A stretch of 64,000 bases of DNA from Bacteroidia bacterium (GTDB lineage: Bacteria > Bacteroidota > Bacteroidia > B-17B0 > Aurantibacillaceae), in NCBI GenBank assembly GCA_026003255.1, contig BPGX01000003.1, forward strand, positions 186,001 to 250,000, in the 5' to 3' direction. Under the pieces are notes generated by a model. It was not told where the DNA came from and ran no database searches. It saw nothing but the letters and a program-made list of their open reading frames with translations. Shown here one piece after another: positions 16,945 to 27,037 of the stretch (positions are counted from its first letter, which is position 1; each line of letters opens with the position of its first letter). The position numbers and the translations under genes are program-made.

Positions 16945-17977
16945 TGTTTTTATCGTTTATTCCTTTGATGAAGTCGCAGATTAAATATGCTAATAATTTG
17001 CCGGTTTTGTAATCGGCTCTTAAGTGTGCAGTTTCAGGGGCGGCTTCTGCCAAATGTAAATATAAGGAATTTAATTGATTAGAAAAAAAATAAATGTATT
17101 TTCGGGCATCAATAGGTGAAATTCCAGAACTGGTGCGGGCACTGGAAGGCACATTTGTTATAGCATCAATGTCTAATTCAATTCCACAGTCAGTATTTTT
17201 CACTAAAAAAATGCTATTGTTTAGCGCTTCTCTAAATGATAATTTTTCACGAATAAAAATATCTTCATAGGTGTAAAATGTTACATTATTCTTACGAATA
17301 TATTGGTATATCGCTTCAGTCGTATATTGTTCGTGTAATCCAAGAATGTGATAATGATTAATATATCCTTCTTCAAGAGCGTATCTAAAACCATTCCCGC
17401 TATGTCTGCCTTCCATAGGTCTTAAATCGCTATGCGCATCACAATTTATAACATTTATTTTTTTACTTAAACATTGTGACACTGCCTTTATGATAGGATA
17501 AGCATTATTGTGTCCTCCGCCAATGACAATAGGTACTTTATTGGATTGAACAATACTCTTGATAATTTCAAAAACTCTTTTATCTAATTCTTCAACCAAT
17601 TGACGTAATTGTAGTAAGTCCTGTGCGTTTTTAGGATTTAATTTTTTTGAAGTTTCCATTAAATCGTTGACAACTACTTCTCCCAAAAGTAATATCTCTT
17701 TAGCTTGTAGGTAAAAATTATTTTGCATAGAAAGAAAACTCTTTAGAGCTGCATTAAATGCAGAATAAGCACCAGGTCTTCCTAAATTAGCCCGCACGCC
17801 AATGTCTTCTGGTATACCGAGTATTACAAATTTGGCAGAGGATTGACGAAGTGCATTCATCCATTCATCAGGATATTCGATAACTTGAATACTTTCTCCT
17901 ATTTTAGTTTCATTAGGCCGATGGGAATAAAATTCCAATAATTTTTCTTTGTTGTAAATTTTAATAAAATTTGACAT
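16931..17977 (-). CDS. Arginase-family hydrolase, formimidoylglutamase-like
   Basis: Binuclear manganese ureohydrolase of 348 residues that cleaves a guanidino or formimino group. The metal motifs are intact: IVIGGGHNNAYP (first His), NCDAHSDLRP (Asp, His and Asp) and ELDIDAITNVPSSARTSSGI (the last two Asp). The sequence does not distinguish between arginase, agmatinase and formimidoylglutamase activity. The GGGHNN variant and the length suggest formimidoylglutamase of histidine breakdown, but no hut gene is near. It heads a two-gene minus-strand unit with the PH-domain protein. A second arginase-fold protein at 51963 has lost these ligands. Confidence 0.8.
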   Translation of the reverse strand: MSNFIKIYNKEKLLEFYSHRPNETKIGESIQVIEYPDEWMNALRQSSAKFVILGIPEDIGVRANLGRPGAYSAFNAALKSFLSMQNNFYLQAKEILLLGEVVVNDLMETSKKLNPKNAQDLLQLRQLVEELDKRVFEIIKSIVQSNKVPIVIGGGHNNAYPIIKAVSQCLSKKINVINCDAHSDLRPMEGRHSGNGFRYALEEGYINHYHILGLHEQYTTEAIYQYIRKNNVTFYTYEDIFIREKLSFREALNNSIFLVKNTDCGIELDIDAITNVPSSARTSSGISPIDARKYIYFFSNQLNSLYLHLAEAAPETAHLRADYKTGKLLAYLICDFIKGINDKNNEIA

Positions 17978-18009
17978 TAAAAACTATTTTTAATCAGTTA
18001 AATAATCTG

Positions 18010-18017
18010 TATTTTTG
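18010..18017 (+). promoter_or_regulatory. Candidate -7 box upstream of the gene at 18036
   Basis: TATTTTTG matches TAnnTTTG and lies 18 bases before the ATG at 18036. This argues for that ATG over the upstream in-frame TTG at 18015, which lies within the box. No -33 TTG at the right distance. Confidence 0.4.
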
Positions 18018-18035
18018 AGTGTGCAAATTAAGAAT

Positions 18036-18788
18036 ATGAATCCTGTTTTTTCAAAACATTCTTTAAGCCATTCCAATCAATGTGCCGTTTTAGAGGAGTT
18101 AATGAAAATACAGAAAAATCGTAATGAGGAGGATTTAATTATTCAGGAGGTCAGAAATATCGTTAGAAGAAGTATGGTAAATACTTCTAACATTTTAGAA
18201 CATTTGGATGTGTATATGGAACAAGATAATGTTTTAGATGACGAAGATGTAGAACCTGAAAAAATTTTCACACTACATGAAATTGAAAAAGTTTGTGTAA
18301 AATATCGTATGACTTTTTTGGATGCAACTTATTACAAAAAGCAACTACCATCTGTTGCGGAAATTAAAGTAGAATATCTTAATGAAACTTACAATAAAAA
18401 ACTTAAAAACTTTAAAATTCTATCTTATCGTGAATGTTTTTTAACACCACATACTAAAAATGATTATGGAATCCTTTTTGCACCAACTTTAAATGGACAT
18501 TATTATTTAATACATCAATGGGGGGATAACATTTCTAAAAGTCGTAAATGGTTGTATTTTCCGCTTCGTTCGTTTGAAACATTAGCTTTATCTGTGATGG
18601 TATTTACTTTAATAGTTGATTTAATACTTCCCACACGTCTCATAACACTGGATAGAACAGCCACTTATTGGAGTGGATACAGATTGGGTGTGTATTTTCA
18701 TTTACTCATTTTTTTTGGAGGTTTAACGATGTTTTTTGTAATTGGATTCTTTAGAAATGTGAGTAAGAATATCTGGAATGCAGTATAG
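18036..18788 (+). CDS. Uncharacterised protein with two C-terminal membrane segments
   Basis: A 250-residue protein with no family I recognise. The first 150 residues are soluble and charged, with an acidic stretch (EQDNVLDDEDVEPEKIF). A middle part (LKNFKILSYRECFLTPHTKN, DYGILFAPTLNGHYYLIHQW) may form a beta domain. Two hydrophobic helices close the protein (about 188-208 and 222-244). The start is the ATG at 18036, supported by the promoter box just upstream. It stands alone, convergent with the copper ATPase gene 31 bases away. Confidence 0.7.
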   Translation: MNPVFSKHSLSHSNQCAVLEELMKIQKNRNEEDLIIQEVRNIVRRSMVNTSNILEHLDVYMEQDNVLDDEDVEPEKIFTLHEIEKVCVKYRMTFLDATYYKKQLPSVAEIKVEYLNETYNKKLKNFKILSYRECFLTPHTKNDYGILFAPTLNGHYYLIHQWGDNISKSRKWLYFPLRSFETLALSVMVFTLIVDLILPTRLITLDRTATYWSGYRLGVYFHLLIFFGGLTMFFVIGFFRNVSKNIWNAV

Positions 18789-18819
18789 TTCTCTTATTAT
18801 GAATGTTTAATGACCTGAT

Positions 18820-20961
18820 TTATTTCATTTTCCATTTGTAAATACTCAACGAATTACCTACCACAATTACATCTGAAAAGGCCATTGAAAGCGAGGCAAT
18901 AATTGGACGAAGTAAACCAACGGCAGCAATTGGAATGGCTATCACATTATAGAAAAATGCCCAGAAATAGTTTTGTTTAATTTTTTGAATGGTGATGCGA
19001 CTTAACTCTAATGTAAATAATAATTGTTCAAAAACATTCTGATGTGAAATAATAATTTGTGCGCTATCTATTGCTATGGAGGACGAATGATTGAATGAAA
19101 CAGAAACATCCGCTTTTGCCATAGCCGGCGCATCATTAATTCCATCACCTATCATACATACAAGTCCTTTTGATTTAAGCCGTTCTATTTGTTGCAGTTT
19201 TTCATCTGGTAATTGCTCATATAATACGTTGCTTTCAGGTATCCCTAATTCATTTGCAATTTGCAAACATTTTTCTTTTTTATCACCACTTAATATGTAA
19301 ACTTCTTTTGAATGTTGCCTTAAATAAGACATTACATTTTTAGTTTCCGGACGCAATTCATCTTTTAATTTGAAGGCTGCTATTAATTCATCATTGGCAG
19401 TTACAAATACATCATAACTACGACTAATGTCTTCACTCACATCTTTCAAAATTCGATATGAACCTATTCTGTAAGTGATTTTTTCAACATCATTGTATTC
19501 TTTGAATGCAATACCCTTACCTTTTTCTTCTACAAAATCAATTAATAAACTTCCCTTTGCATTATTCTGACGAGCATATTCCGCAATAGATTTAGCAATG
19601 GGATGAAGGGAACGACTTTCAGCAGAATAAACCAAACTCAAAATTTTATCTGATGAATATTTATTTGAAAATATTTCGAACTTTTCAATTGCAAATTGTC
19701 CAGTGGTAAGTGTTCCGGTTTTATCAAATACAAACACTTTGCTTTTATGAATTAATTCAAAAGCAGCAGATGATTTGAATAATACACGATGTCTGGCAGC
19801 AATCCCTAATGATACTGCAACGGCAGTAGGAGCAGCAAGTCCCATCGCACAGGGACAGGAAATAACCAATACTGCAATAGCACGCAATACACTCTCTGAA
19901 ACCTGATGAAAAATGAGATAATTAATCATCCCTGTTAATAAAGCAATCAATATAACAGCAGGAACGAAAATGGCAGATATCTTATCACCTAATTTTTGAA
20001 TTTCTGTTTTGTCGCGTTGTGCACGTTTTACAGCATCTACAATTTGTGCTAAAATTGTTTCTGACTTTCTTCTTGTTACATACATTTCTATGTTTCCTTT
20101 AATAATCGTTGTACCAGCAATTACTTCATCGTTTGTTTTTTTGTAAACTGGAATACTTTCTCCAGTGATAATGGATTCATTGACTTCAACTTCTCCTGAA
20201 AGAATTTTACCATCCAGTGGCACTTGCTCACCTTCTTTAATTAACAACACATCGCCAATCATTATTTCATCAATTGAAACACTAGTATAGTCCACTTTTC
20301 CATTGCGATCTATTTTTTTAGTAGCTGTTTTTATTTCATTGCTTTTCTGAAGCTTTTTGATTTCCTCAGTAGTTTTGGCAATGCTGTATTCTTCAATAAT
20401 ATTCCCAAGCATTACAAAGCATATAATAGCTGCCGCTGTTTCAAAAAACAAATAATGATGAGAATTGTGTAATAACCATCCTGTAATGCTGTAAATATAT
20501 GCTGCCAGAGATCCACTTAAAATTAAAACATCCATATTGGGACTCTTATGCAAAATACTTTGGATGGCACTTTTACCAAATTTCAACATTCCTAAAATAA
20601 TTACCGGTGTAGCTAAAAGAAATTGCACTTCCACTTTTTGTAATATCTCAAAAGGAAGAAACATACTCAACAGCAAAGGAATGGTAAGAACAACAGAAAT
20701 AATAAAGTAAATCGTTGATTTTTTGTGATGCTGGTGAATATTTTGTTCTTCTTCGTCTTTTACAATGTAGCCACTTTTTTCAATGGCACGAATGAATTTT
20801 TCAATTGGTAATTGTTCAGGTTTTTGAAAAACGGCTTCTCCCATTGAAAAATCTACAAATACATTGGTTGCTCCTTCTTTTTCAAGGGCAGTTTTAATCG
20901 TATTGGCACAACCGGTACAGGTCATTCCCCCTACTTTCAATACATGTTTTTCATTGGACAT
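18820..20961 (-). CDS. copA: Heavy-metal (copper-type) P1B ATPase
   Basis: ATP-driven exporter of Cu(I) or a similar soft metal, in the inner membrane. The 713-residue protein starts with one HMA domain (GMTCTGC, Cys15 and Cys18). A His-rich linker (HQHHKK, about 76-81) comes before the first membrane helices. The catalytic parts are complete: TGES at 267, the CPC metal site at 369-371, the phosphorylated DKTGT (Asp413), an HP locus (SRSLHPIAKS) and GDGINDAPAM. The late helices have FFYN and MAFSD, where textbook CopA has YN and MxxSS. As I recall, the Asp variant is seen in Bacteroidota copper pumps. Upstream, TAATTTTG at 20981-20988 (minus strand) is a likely -7 box. No chaperone or regulator adjoins. 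Confidence 0.9.
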   Translation of the reverse strand: MSNEKHVLKVGGMTCTGCANTIKTALEKEGATNVFVDFSMGEAVFQKPEQLPIEKFIRAIEKSGYIVKDEEEQNIHQHHKKSTIYFIISVVLTIPLLLSMFLPFEILQKVEVQFLLATPVIILGMLKFGKSAIQSILHKSPNMDVLILSGSLAAYIYSITGWLLHNSHHYLFFETAAAIICFVMLGNIIEEYSIAKTTEEIKKLQKSNEIKTATKKIDRNGKVDYTSVSIDEIMIGDVLLIKEGEQVPLDGKILSGEVEVNESIITGESIPVYKKTNDEVIAGTTIIKGNIEMYVTRRKSETILAQIVDAVKRAQRDKTEIQKLGDKISAIFVPAVILIALLTGMINYLIFHQVSESVLRAIAVLVISCPCAMGLAAPTAVAVSLGIAARHRVLFKSSAAFELIHKSKVFVFDKTGTLTTGQFAIEKFEIFSNKYSSDKILSLVYSAESRSLHPIAKSIAEYARQNNAKGSLLIDFVEEKGKGIAFKEYNDVEKITYRIGSYRILKDVSEDISRSYDVFVTANDELIAAFKLKDELRPETKNVMSYLRQHSKEVYILSGDKKEKCLQIANELGIPESNVLYEQLPDEKLQQIERLKSKGLVCMIGDGINDAPAMAKADVSVSFNHSSSIAIDSAQIIISHQNVFEQLLFTLELSRITIQKIKQNYFWAFFYNVIAIPIAAVGLLRPIIASLSMAFSDVIVVGNSLSIYKWKMK

Positions 20962-21078
20962 ATAAATTAATTATTCGGTGCAAAATTAAGGTTTTAGAAG
21001 ATATTAAAATTGAATGTAAATTTTATCGGTGTAAACATCTATGAATTTTTTCTAATAACACACTTACGAATAAAAATC

Positions 21079-21133
21079 TTGAAAAAATATGTGGAAATCT
21101 GTATCAATCTGTGGTATCCGTGTTCTATTATTT
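21079..21133 (-). repeat. Dispersed ACAGATT element, copy 3
   Basis: Third copy, in reverse orientation: the minus strand reads TAGAACACGGATACCACAGA and ends near TTTTTTCAAGATTTTT, which also closes copy 1. It lies between the end of the SMC operon and the copper ATPase gene. Confidence 0.65.
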
Positions 21134-21218
21134 TTTTGATTTTTTCAAAAAACAAAATTTACAAGAGAAGTATACATAATTCATAAAAAATAGTTGCAAT
21201 TGTGAGTTATGACTATTT

Positions 21219-24200
21219 CTACACTTCAACCTCTGTAACAATACTTGGGAAGATTCTTACGCTGCCGTCGTCTTCTTTTTTGAACTGATAGGTGATATTT
21301 GTAATGGCTTTCCAATCCGCTCTTGTTGGGCAATCCGTTTATCATCACGATGTCTCTGGATTTGGCAAAGCGTAAGAGTTCTCTTCAGATAGTGTGCGGA
21401 TATTTGTCCCACCTCGTCTATGATGCAGTGCACTTTGAATTTTTTATTGGTCTTGACTGAACTTTCTTTGATGAACACGTGAAGGAGCAATGTGATGTAA
21501 ATGATGGCTTTGACGAGAATATCTGTTCCCGTAGAGCCGATGCTGTCTATACGATGCGTCCAGCCCGTTTCATTCAATCCTTCTTTGATATTGAACTTGA
21601 GTTCAAACAGGTCCTGCAGGCGTATTTCCTGCTGTTCTTGCTCTTTGATCGCGGACTTCGGAGTTGGTCAAGCATTCGGATGATCTGTAGCGATAGTGAT
21701 TTTCTTTGGAGTAGTGGTATGTTGGCATTAAAGAGTCCTTCGTTGAACACAATGCCGTGTTCGTCTCGGAATTCCTGAACTTTTTTGAGTAGTTTGTATA
21801 TTTTGTTGTCGGACTCTTCCAAGCGTATTTTGATGTATTCAATGAGTTTGGATTCTTCAAACTCGGCTTTTTTGAAGTCCTCGGCGAGGAGTGATACGAG
21901 GTGCTGTCAATTTTGTCTTTTTGTCCGGAGAGTTCTTTGACTTTCATGGCGATGCTGTCTATAATCATTGTGGCCAATGCAGAGGTTTCGGTGATGGATA
22001 CTTCGATGCGGTTTTCATTGATGAAAGTTGCGGAGGTTTTGGGCAAACTTTTCGTATTCGTTGAAAAGATGCGTCGTGTCGGATGAAAGAATCCGAAGTG
22101 ATTGTCCATTCTGAACTTTCCTGCAAATTCGTTGATGTATCTTTGAAATTGTGTGTATTCTTCGTTAAAGTAAGATTCATTTTTGAGGAGTTGGGTGCAA
22201 AGTTCGGTAATGTTGTAATTGGATGGCTTTGGTTCTGCATTTTCAATGATGGGTGCATAATGCTTGTATCACGGGCGTTTCTTTGAAGTTGTTTTGAAAG
22301 AAAAGAATGCCTTGATTGAATTGATACAATGTGTCTTCCAGTTCTTTTTTTTGTTTTTGCAGTTCCAGTCGTTCCAGGTTGTATTTTTTGGTTTCTTCTT
22401 CCAGTTGTTGAAGGATGTTTTTGTTTTCGGTAACAAATTCTTCTTTTTTTTGTTTGAATACGGGAATGTTGTCAAAGAGGTCTCTTTTGTCTTTGAGGTA
22501 GTCGTTGATGAGGTTTTGATGTTGATTGATTTCGTTTAGTTGTTCATGCAGTTCAGATATTTGTTTTTGAATTTGTTGAATTTGTTGCGTTATCTACGCC
22601 TTTGTTTTGGAATATGCTTTGTTTTTCTGCGATGAGTTTTTCTTCTTTTTCTTTGAGTTCTTTGATGGTGTTTTTTCTTTGGACTTCCAGTTGTTCAATT
22701 TCTTTTTGTTGCTGTTGTTTGAGGTGTTGTATTTGTTGGTTGGACTTGGCGATGGTGTTTTGGATTTGTGTATCAAATTCTGCTTCGGTTATTTGTTCTT
22801 CTTTTTTTGAGGATGGCAATTTCTTCTTCAATCATTGTTATTTTTTCGCGGATGGTTTGGAGGGAGGCATCCGTTTCTTTGGCGGCTTTTGTTTTCCATT
22901 CTTCCAGTTCAATGAGGAGTTTTCTTTCTTTTTTTTCGGCGAGTTCTATGGCGTATTGGGTTACTTTGATGTCTTCTTTGATTTCTGCAATTTGTTTGCC
23001 GTATTTATCGGCATTGAGGAGTTTTTCATTTTGGATGTTTTGTTGTTCTTGCAGGTATTGATTTTCCAGTTCTTTGATTTTATTGAGTTTTTCTATCTTT
23101 TCGGTTTGATATTGTTCAATAGATTTGGAAACGATATTGAGTTTATCAAGATCAATTTGCACGCCGAATATGGTGTTCGTCGGAAGCATTGACAATTTGC
23201 GGATTTAAATCGTTTTTGAACAAAATGTCTTCATTCAAAATTTTTCCGAAAGTCAGATGCCAGTTGGGGATATTTTTTTCAAGGAAACCATAAAAGGCAT
23301 TTTCCTGAATGTTGAGTTTTTCTTCTATTTGGGCAATTTCTTTTTTGAGTTGTTCAATTTCGTTGTTGTATGTGGGCGGCAGTTGTTTCAAATTTTTGTT
23401 GGAGTTGTTTTTCTATATTTTGCCATTCTTTTTGGAGGGATTCTACTTGATTTTGGCGAATGGCCAAGTTCACTTTTGCCTGTGTAAATTTTTGTTTTAA
23501 GTTCAGTAATTTCCAATTCTAATTGCTTAATTTCTTTTTCATAGGGTTGAATGTTGGCAGATATTTTTTCTTCGGATTTGAGTTGTCCGAGTTCAATTTG
23601 TTTTTGGTTGAGTTCGCTTCGTCTATTGAGGCAGATGGCGGATTGTAGTTGTTGTTGTGAGTGAGTTTCTCTTTTATTTTGTTCTTCTTTTTGGAGGAGG
23701 ATGAGTTCGTTGTAATGATTGACAATTTCGGTGATTTGAGCGTTGATTTTATTTGTAACGGATTGGATTTCATTGCGGACTTCATTGAGCAGGGATTGGT
23801 ATTGCACTTCTATGTTTTGGACATCGGAAGTGAGTGCATCATATTCTTTTTGTAATACCTGAAGGCGGGATTCTAATTGTTGTTTTTCCTGATATTTGGA
23901 GAGGATATCGTCAATGTTTTTTTCTTTGTAGATGTCTAATTTTCTTTGTGCTTCGCGAAGCATTCCGTCGTAAAATCCGATTTGTTCTCGTAAGTCCTTT
24001 TGTTTTTCTTCCAAGGAGTATTTGAGTGCTTCATATTCTTCTTTGAGTTGTTGTATTTTATTTTCTTTTTCCTGAATGGATGATAATAAGATATTATGTT
24101 GTGTATCGGCATAGCGCAGTGCAGAACCAAGTTTTAATGCGGCTTCCTGTCTGGGCGTTTTTCAATATCTGCACCTGGTCGTACTTTCTGTTCTGCGAGT

Positions 24201-24925
24201 TCTATCAGTTGTTGCGTTTCTTTTTTGAGGAAGGTATCAATGTCTTGATATTTTTCGGAGAATTGACGCTAATTGTCTTTCAATATTTTCAAGTTGGATA
24301 ACATCAGATTCATTGGAGATAGCACTCGCTATAAAGTCCTTGATAAAACGGGAGTCAATGCTGTTTTTAGAACTTAAGAATACATTGGTGATGGACTTGG
24401 GGATATTTTGATATTTTTCATTTCCGCGGAGGAGGAAGAATTTATTGAGTTTGGGGTCTGTTTCTGTTCCATACAGTATGTTTCTGTATCTTTCAAAAGT
24501 ATCTATCTGATTGGAATAAAATATGTTTCGTTTGTCAAGATTGGCAAGGACTTCACGGAATTTGAGGGCTTCGTTGTTTTCATTAAAGAAAGAACTCTGG
24601 CGTATACTCACTATCCACAAAACGAAAGACAAGTTTGTTGTGCCGGTAAACCATTACAAAAAAAGGAGAAGATTCGGTTGCTACTTCATAAACGATGTAG
24701 GAATTATCGTAGCGGAAATAATGTTCTTCAAAGGGTTTTTGGGAACTGCTGATGCCGAGTGCACGGGAATTGGCACTATAAAAGAATAGGATGGCTCTTT
24801 GGAGAGGAGGTTTTTCCGTAATTATTGGCTCCGACAAAGCAGGTGTTTCCGTTGAGTTCTATGTCTGTGTATCTTACATTGGCAATGTTAATCAGGATAA
24901 TTCTGTTGAGGATTCTGTAATTCAT
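21219..24925 (-). pseudogene. SMC-like condensin ATPase (MksB/JetC-type), many frameshifts
   Basis: About 1,235 codons of an SMC-type ATPase, readable only by switching frame roughly 14 times. The N-terminus (ATG at 24925, MNYRILNRIILINIANVRY) carries a Walker A, GANNYGKTS, then LQRAILFFYSANSRALGISS. The middle is a long Lys/Glu/Gln-rich coiled coil in several open pieces (longest about 24140-23410). The C-terminal head has GSTGTDILVKAIIYITLLLH (signature region) and Walker B VHCIIDEVGQISAHYLK, then LRFAKSRDIVMINGLPN, ending EDDGSVRIFPSIVTEVEV at the TAG 21219-21221. Between shifts the frames are open and protein-like, with no obvious nonsense substitutions. Several shifts sit in homopolymers (for example an A5 run where A6 restores frame near 24160). 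Either a recent pseudogene or a consensus of poor quality. Confidence 0.8.
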
Positions 24926-24960
24926 AGGTTTAAAGGTTATGAGTGCTGTATTGTGAGTTC

Positions 24961-24994
24961 GTCATTGCGAGGAGCGTAGCGACGAGGCAATCTC
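24961..24994. repeat. Dispersed GTCATTGCGAGG-type palindromic element
   Basis: GTCATTGCGAGGAGCGTAGC followed by GACGAGGCAATCTC. I know closely similar sequences as high-copy intergenic elements in many bacterial genomes. It lies between the MukE-like and SMC genes. ATTGC and GCAAT near the ends can pair. Only one copy is in the window. Confidence 0.6.
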
Positions 24995-25020
24995 AAACGT
25001 TATTGCTCCTTCACTTTTGA

Positions 25021-25058
25021 TATTGCTTTCCTTCCATATTCTGGAAGGGCAAGCAATA
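25021..25058. repeat. Long intergenic hairpin
   Basis: The outer stem TATTGCTT/AAGCAATA (8 bp) and inner stem CCTTCCA/TGGAAGG (7 bp) are separated by a small bulge and close a 5-base loop. It lies between the MukE-like and SMC genes. There is no T-run on either side, so it is more likely a mobile palindrome or mRNA-processing hairpin than a terminator. Confidence 0.6.
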
Positions 25059-25105
25059 ACTAATAAAAGTATGTTTATATGTTTCTATTGTTCTTAAATG
25101 AAAAT

Positions 25106-25745
25106 TTAATTCGGATTAATGTTAATGTCAATGTCGGTTTTGTCGTGTAAATTGTGTTCGGGATAAGTGGGTTGGCCGAATATGGTAATGGCATTGATGA
25201 CATCCAACAGATAAGCCGTAAGCGTCCAGTACTTTGTAGGTTTCGGTGTCTTCGTCTTCCAGTTCAAGGAAAGAGTCCCGGGCAAGCATATCGCAGATTT
25301 CACGGATTTTGTTCAGAAAATTTTCGGAGCGATACAAGTGGTATTTTTGCTAAGTTTTTGTTTGAGCCGGACATTGGCATTGCACTCTTCGGCTATTTCT
25401 GAAGGTCGGAAGCTTGAGAGCCGATGGTTATTTTATTGTCCAAACTGGCAAAGAGGTCAATGATGTCGATATATTTTTCAAAGGTTTCCAGTTTCTTTTC
25501 GGTGATGCTGGGCGGTTCGTTGATTTTTGAGAAATAGAAATAGTTGTTGCCGCGTTCTCAATTTTGTATCTCAGCACGCTGAAATAATGCCTGCAGTTTT
25601 TCAAAGTTTGACTGGGTCGCTTAAAATGTCGTACAGGCGGCTCATTCCGTCTTTTGTGCCATTGGCTGGATATAAAGTGTCCGCGTGCGAGTATGTTGAA
25701 TATCTCGTGTGTTTGTCTGGGCAGTTCTAAATCTTCTATGTTCAT
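25106..25745 (-). pseudogene. MukE/MksE/JetB-like condensin subunit, frameshifted
   Basis: About 213 codons starting at MNIEDLELPRQTHEIFNILA. The frame is lost near residue 28 and several times later. The translatable pieces read RGHFIS, MSRLYDIL, NFEKLQALFQRA, NNYFYFSKINEPPSITEKKL, ETFEKYIDIIDLFASLDNKI, NKIREICDMLARDSFLELED and YLLDVINAITIFGQPTYPEH, ending ININPN at 25106. The pattern is a small winged-helix protein with an early LxRGxFIS helix, a short beta hairpin and a late ETYKVLDAYGYLLDVI helix. It lies between a kleisin-like gene and an SMC ATPase, as expected for the MukE-type subunit of a MukBEF, MksBEF or JetABC complex. The family call rests mainly on order, size and general pattern. 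Confidence 0.6.
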
Positions 25746-25766
25746 ACTGATTGGTATTTTATTCAG

Positions 25767-27037
25767 TTAGTTGTGTTTTGTTGTTTTTTTACGAATTGAG
25801 GATAAATGACGGTATAACCTATTTTTCTTAGGTTGATTGTTATCATCGTAGATGGTAATGTAATTGAAGTCGATAAGAAAAATTCAGTTGCTTTTCGTAT
25901 TGCACTGAGAATTTCCACAAAGAGAGATAACTTTTGGCTCTATAGTAAGATTCGCCGATTTCTTTTGGGAATTTGATAATCGAGGATGAATTGGAAAAGG
26001 TCTTTGTTCTTTTTGTTGAGAGAATTTTTCCACCAAGTTTTTGTGTGTCGATAAGTATTTGGTGGTCTAAGTAGTTTTTCGCCGATTTAGATTGAAAGTT
26101 TAATTTGCCCGGCGGAGGTTCTGATAACGTAAGTTGAGAAACTTTATATTTTTCGGCGATTTTTTGACACAGTTGTTGGCCAATGTCTGTGTAAAGTGTA
26201 TCTATGGCAATTTTGGTGCGGGGCGCTTTATAGTCCGTTGAAGCGAATAGGATTGAAGTGTTCTCCACCACTTCGTGGAAGTTGGTGGAGAATTGTAAGC
26301 AGTCCCTGGTCTTTGAGTTCTTTGAGTTGCTGCGCTTTTTGATAAATATCCAATTGATATTGGATTTTGTTGATGTAGTCGGTGATGTCGGTTTGAATTT
26401 CTATGAGGTAGTCCAGGTTTTCTAAGAAGCGTTTGTTTGAGTGTTTGAATGATTTGGATAGAGTTGGGCATCTGCGGCAGCGGATTGAGAGTATTGTGAT
26501 TGTCGGTTTTCAGAGAGGTATTTTGTAGAGTGTATAGATGTTGTTGATGAGGGTGTCCCTTTTTTCGCGGTATTCTTCCAATCGGCGGAGTTTGATTCGG
26601 TAATTGCTTTCGTTTTTGTAGGTGTCATCGTCAATGCTTTTTTGCAATTTGATGATTTCGCGGGTAATGGCTTTGTCTAATCGACGGAGATATTTTTTGA
26701 TAGGGGACTTACGAAGCGGTAATGGTGTGTTTCCTGATAAAATGAGAGGTAGCGTTTGATTTCCATCATATAATCGGAAATGACACCAGGGGTAGACTTC
26801 GCCGATTTGCAAGATGTCTTCCAGCATGATTAATGACGGAATCATTGAGCACAACGGTGTTTTCGTATTCATAGATAATTTCAAGGGATTTCATCCGGTG
26901 ATACATTTCTTCACTCATGGTTACGTATCGCTTTTCAATTGGCTGATACTGATGTTGTCTTTTTTAGCAAAGAGATACTCTATCGCTTCTCTGGAATAAT
27001 AGAGCGTAGATATGATGTCGTTGGTGTTGATTTGCAT
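25767..27037 (-). pseudogene. Kleisin-like (MukF/MksF/JetA-type) subunit, frameshifted
   Basis: About 423 codons, first gene of the SMC operon. It starts MQINTNDIISTLYYSREAIE and ends LYRHLSSIRKKTTKHN at the TAA 25767-25769. At least eight frame changes are needed. The open pieces include MSEEMYHRMKSLEIIYEYEN, ISDYMMEIKRYLSFYQETHH, a helical middle with LRRLDKAITREIIKLQKS and LEEYREKRDTLINNIYTLYK, then RFLENLDYLIEIQTDITDYI, FHEVVENTSILFASTDYKAP and IAIDTLYTDIGQQLCQKIAE. The largely helical make-up and first position fit a kleisin linking the SMC heads. An extra C in CCCC (about 26790) and a missing A (about 26710) are two shifts that a one-base homopolymer change repairs. Confidence 0.6.

Noticed and set aside
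22602-23192. A 196-codon plus-strand frame rich in Phe, Cys and Ser
   Set aside because: It is the antisense of the Lys/Glu/Gln-rich coiled coil of the SMC gene, where such long mirror frames are expected. No start context or motif supports it. The same applies to the many other plus-strand frames between 21.4 and 27.2 kb.
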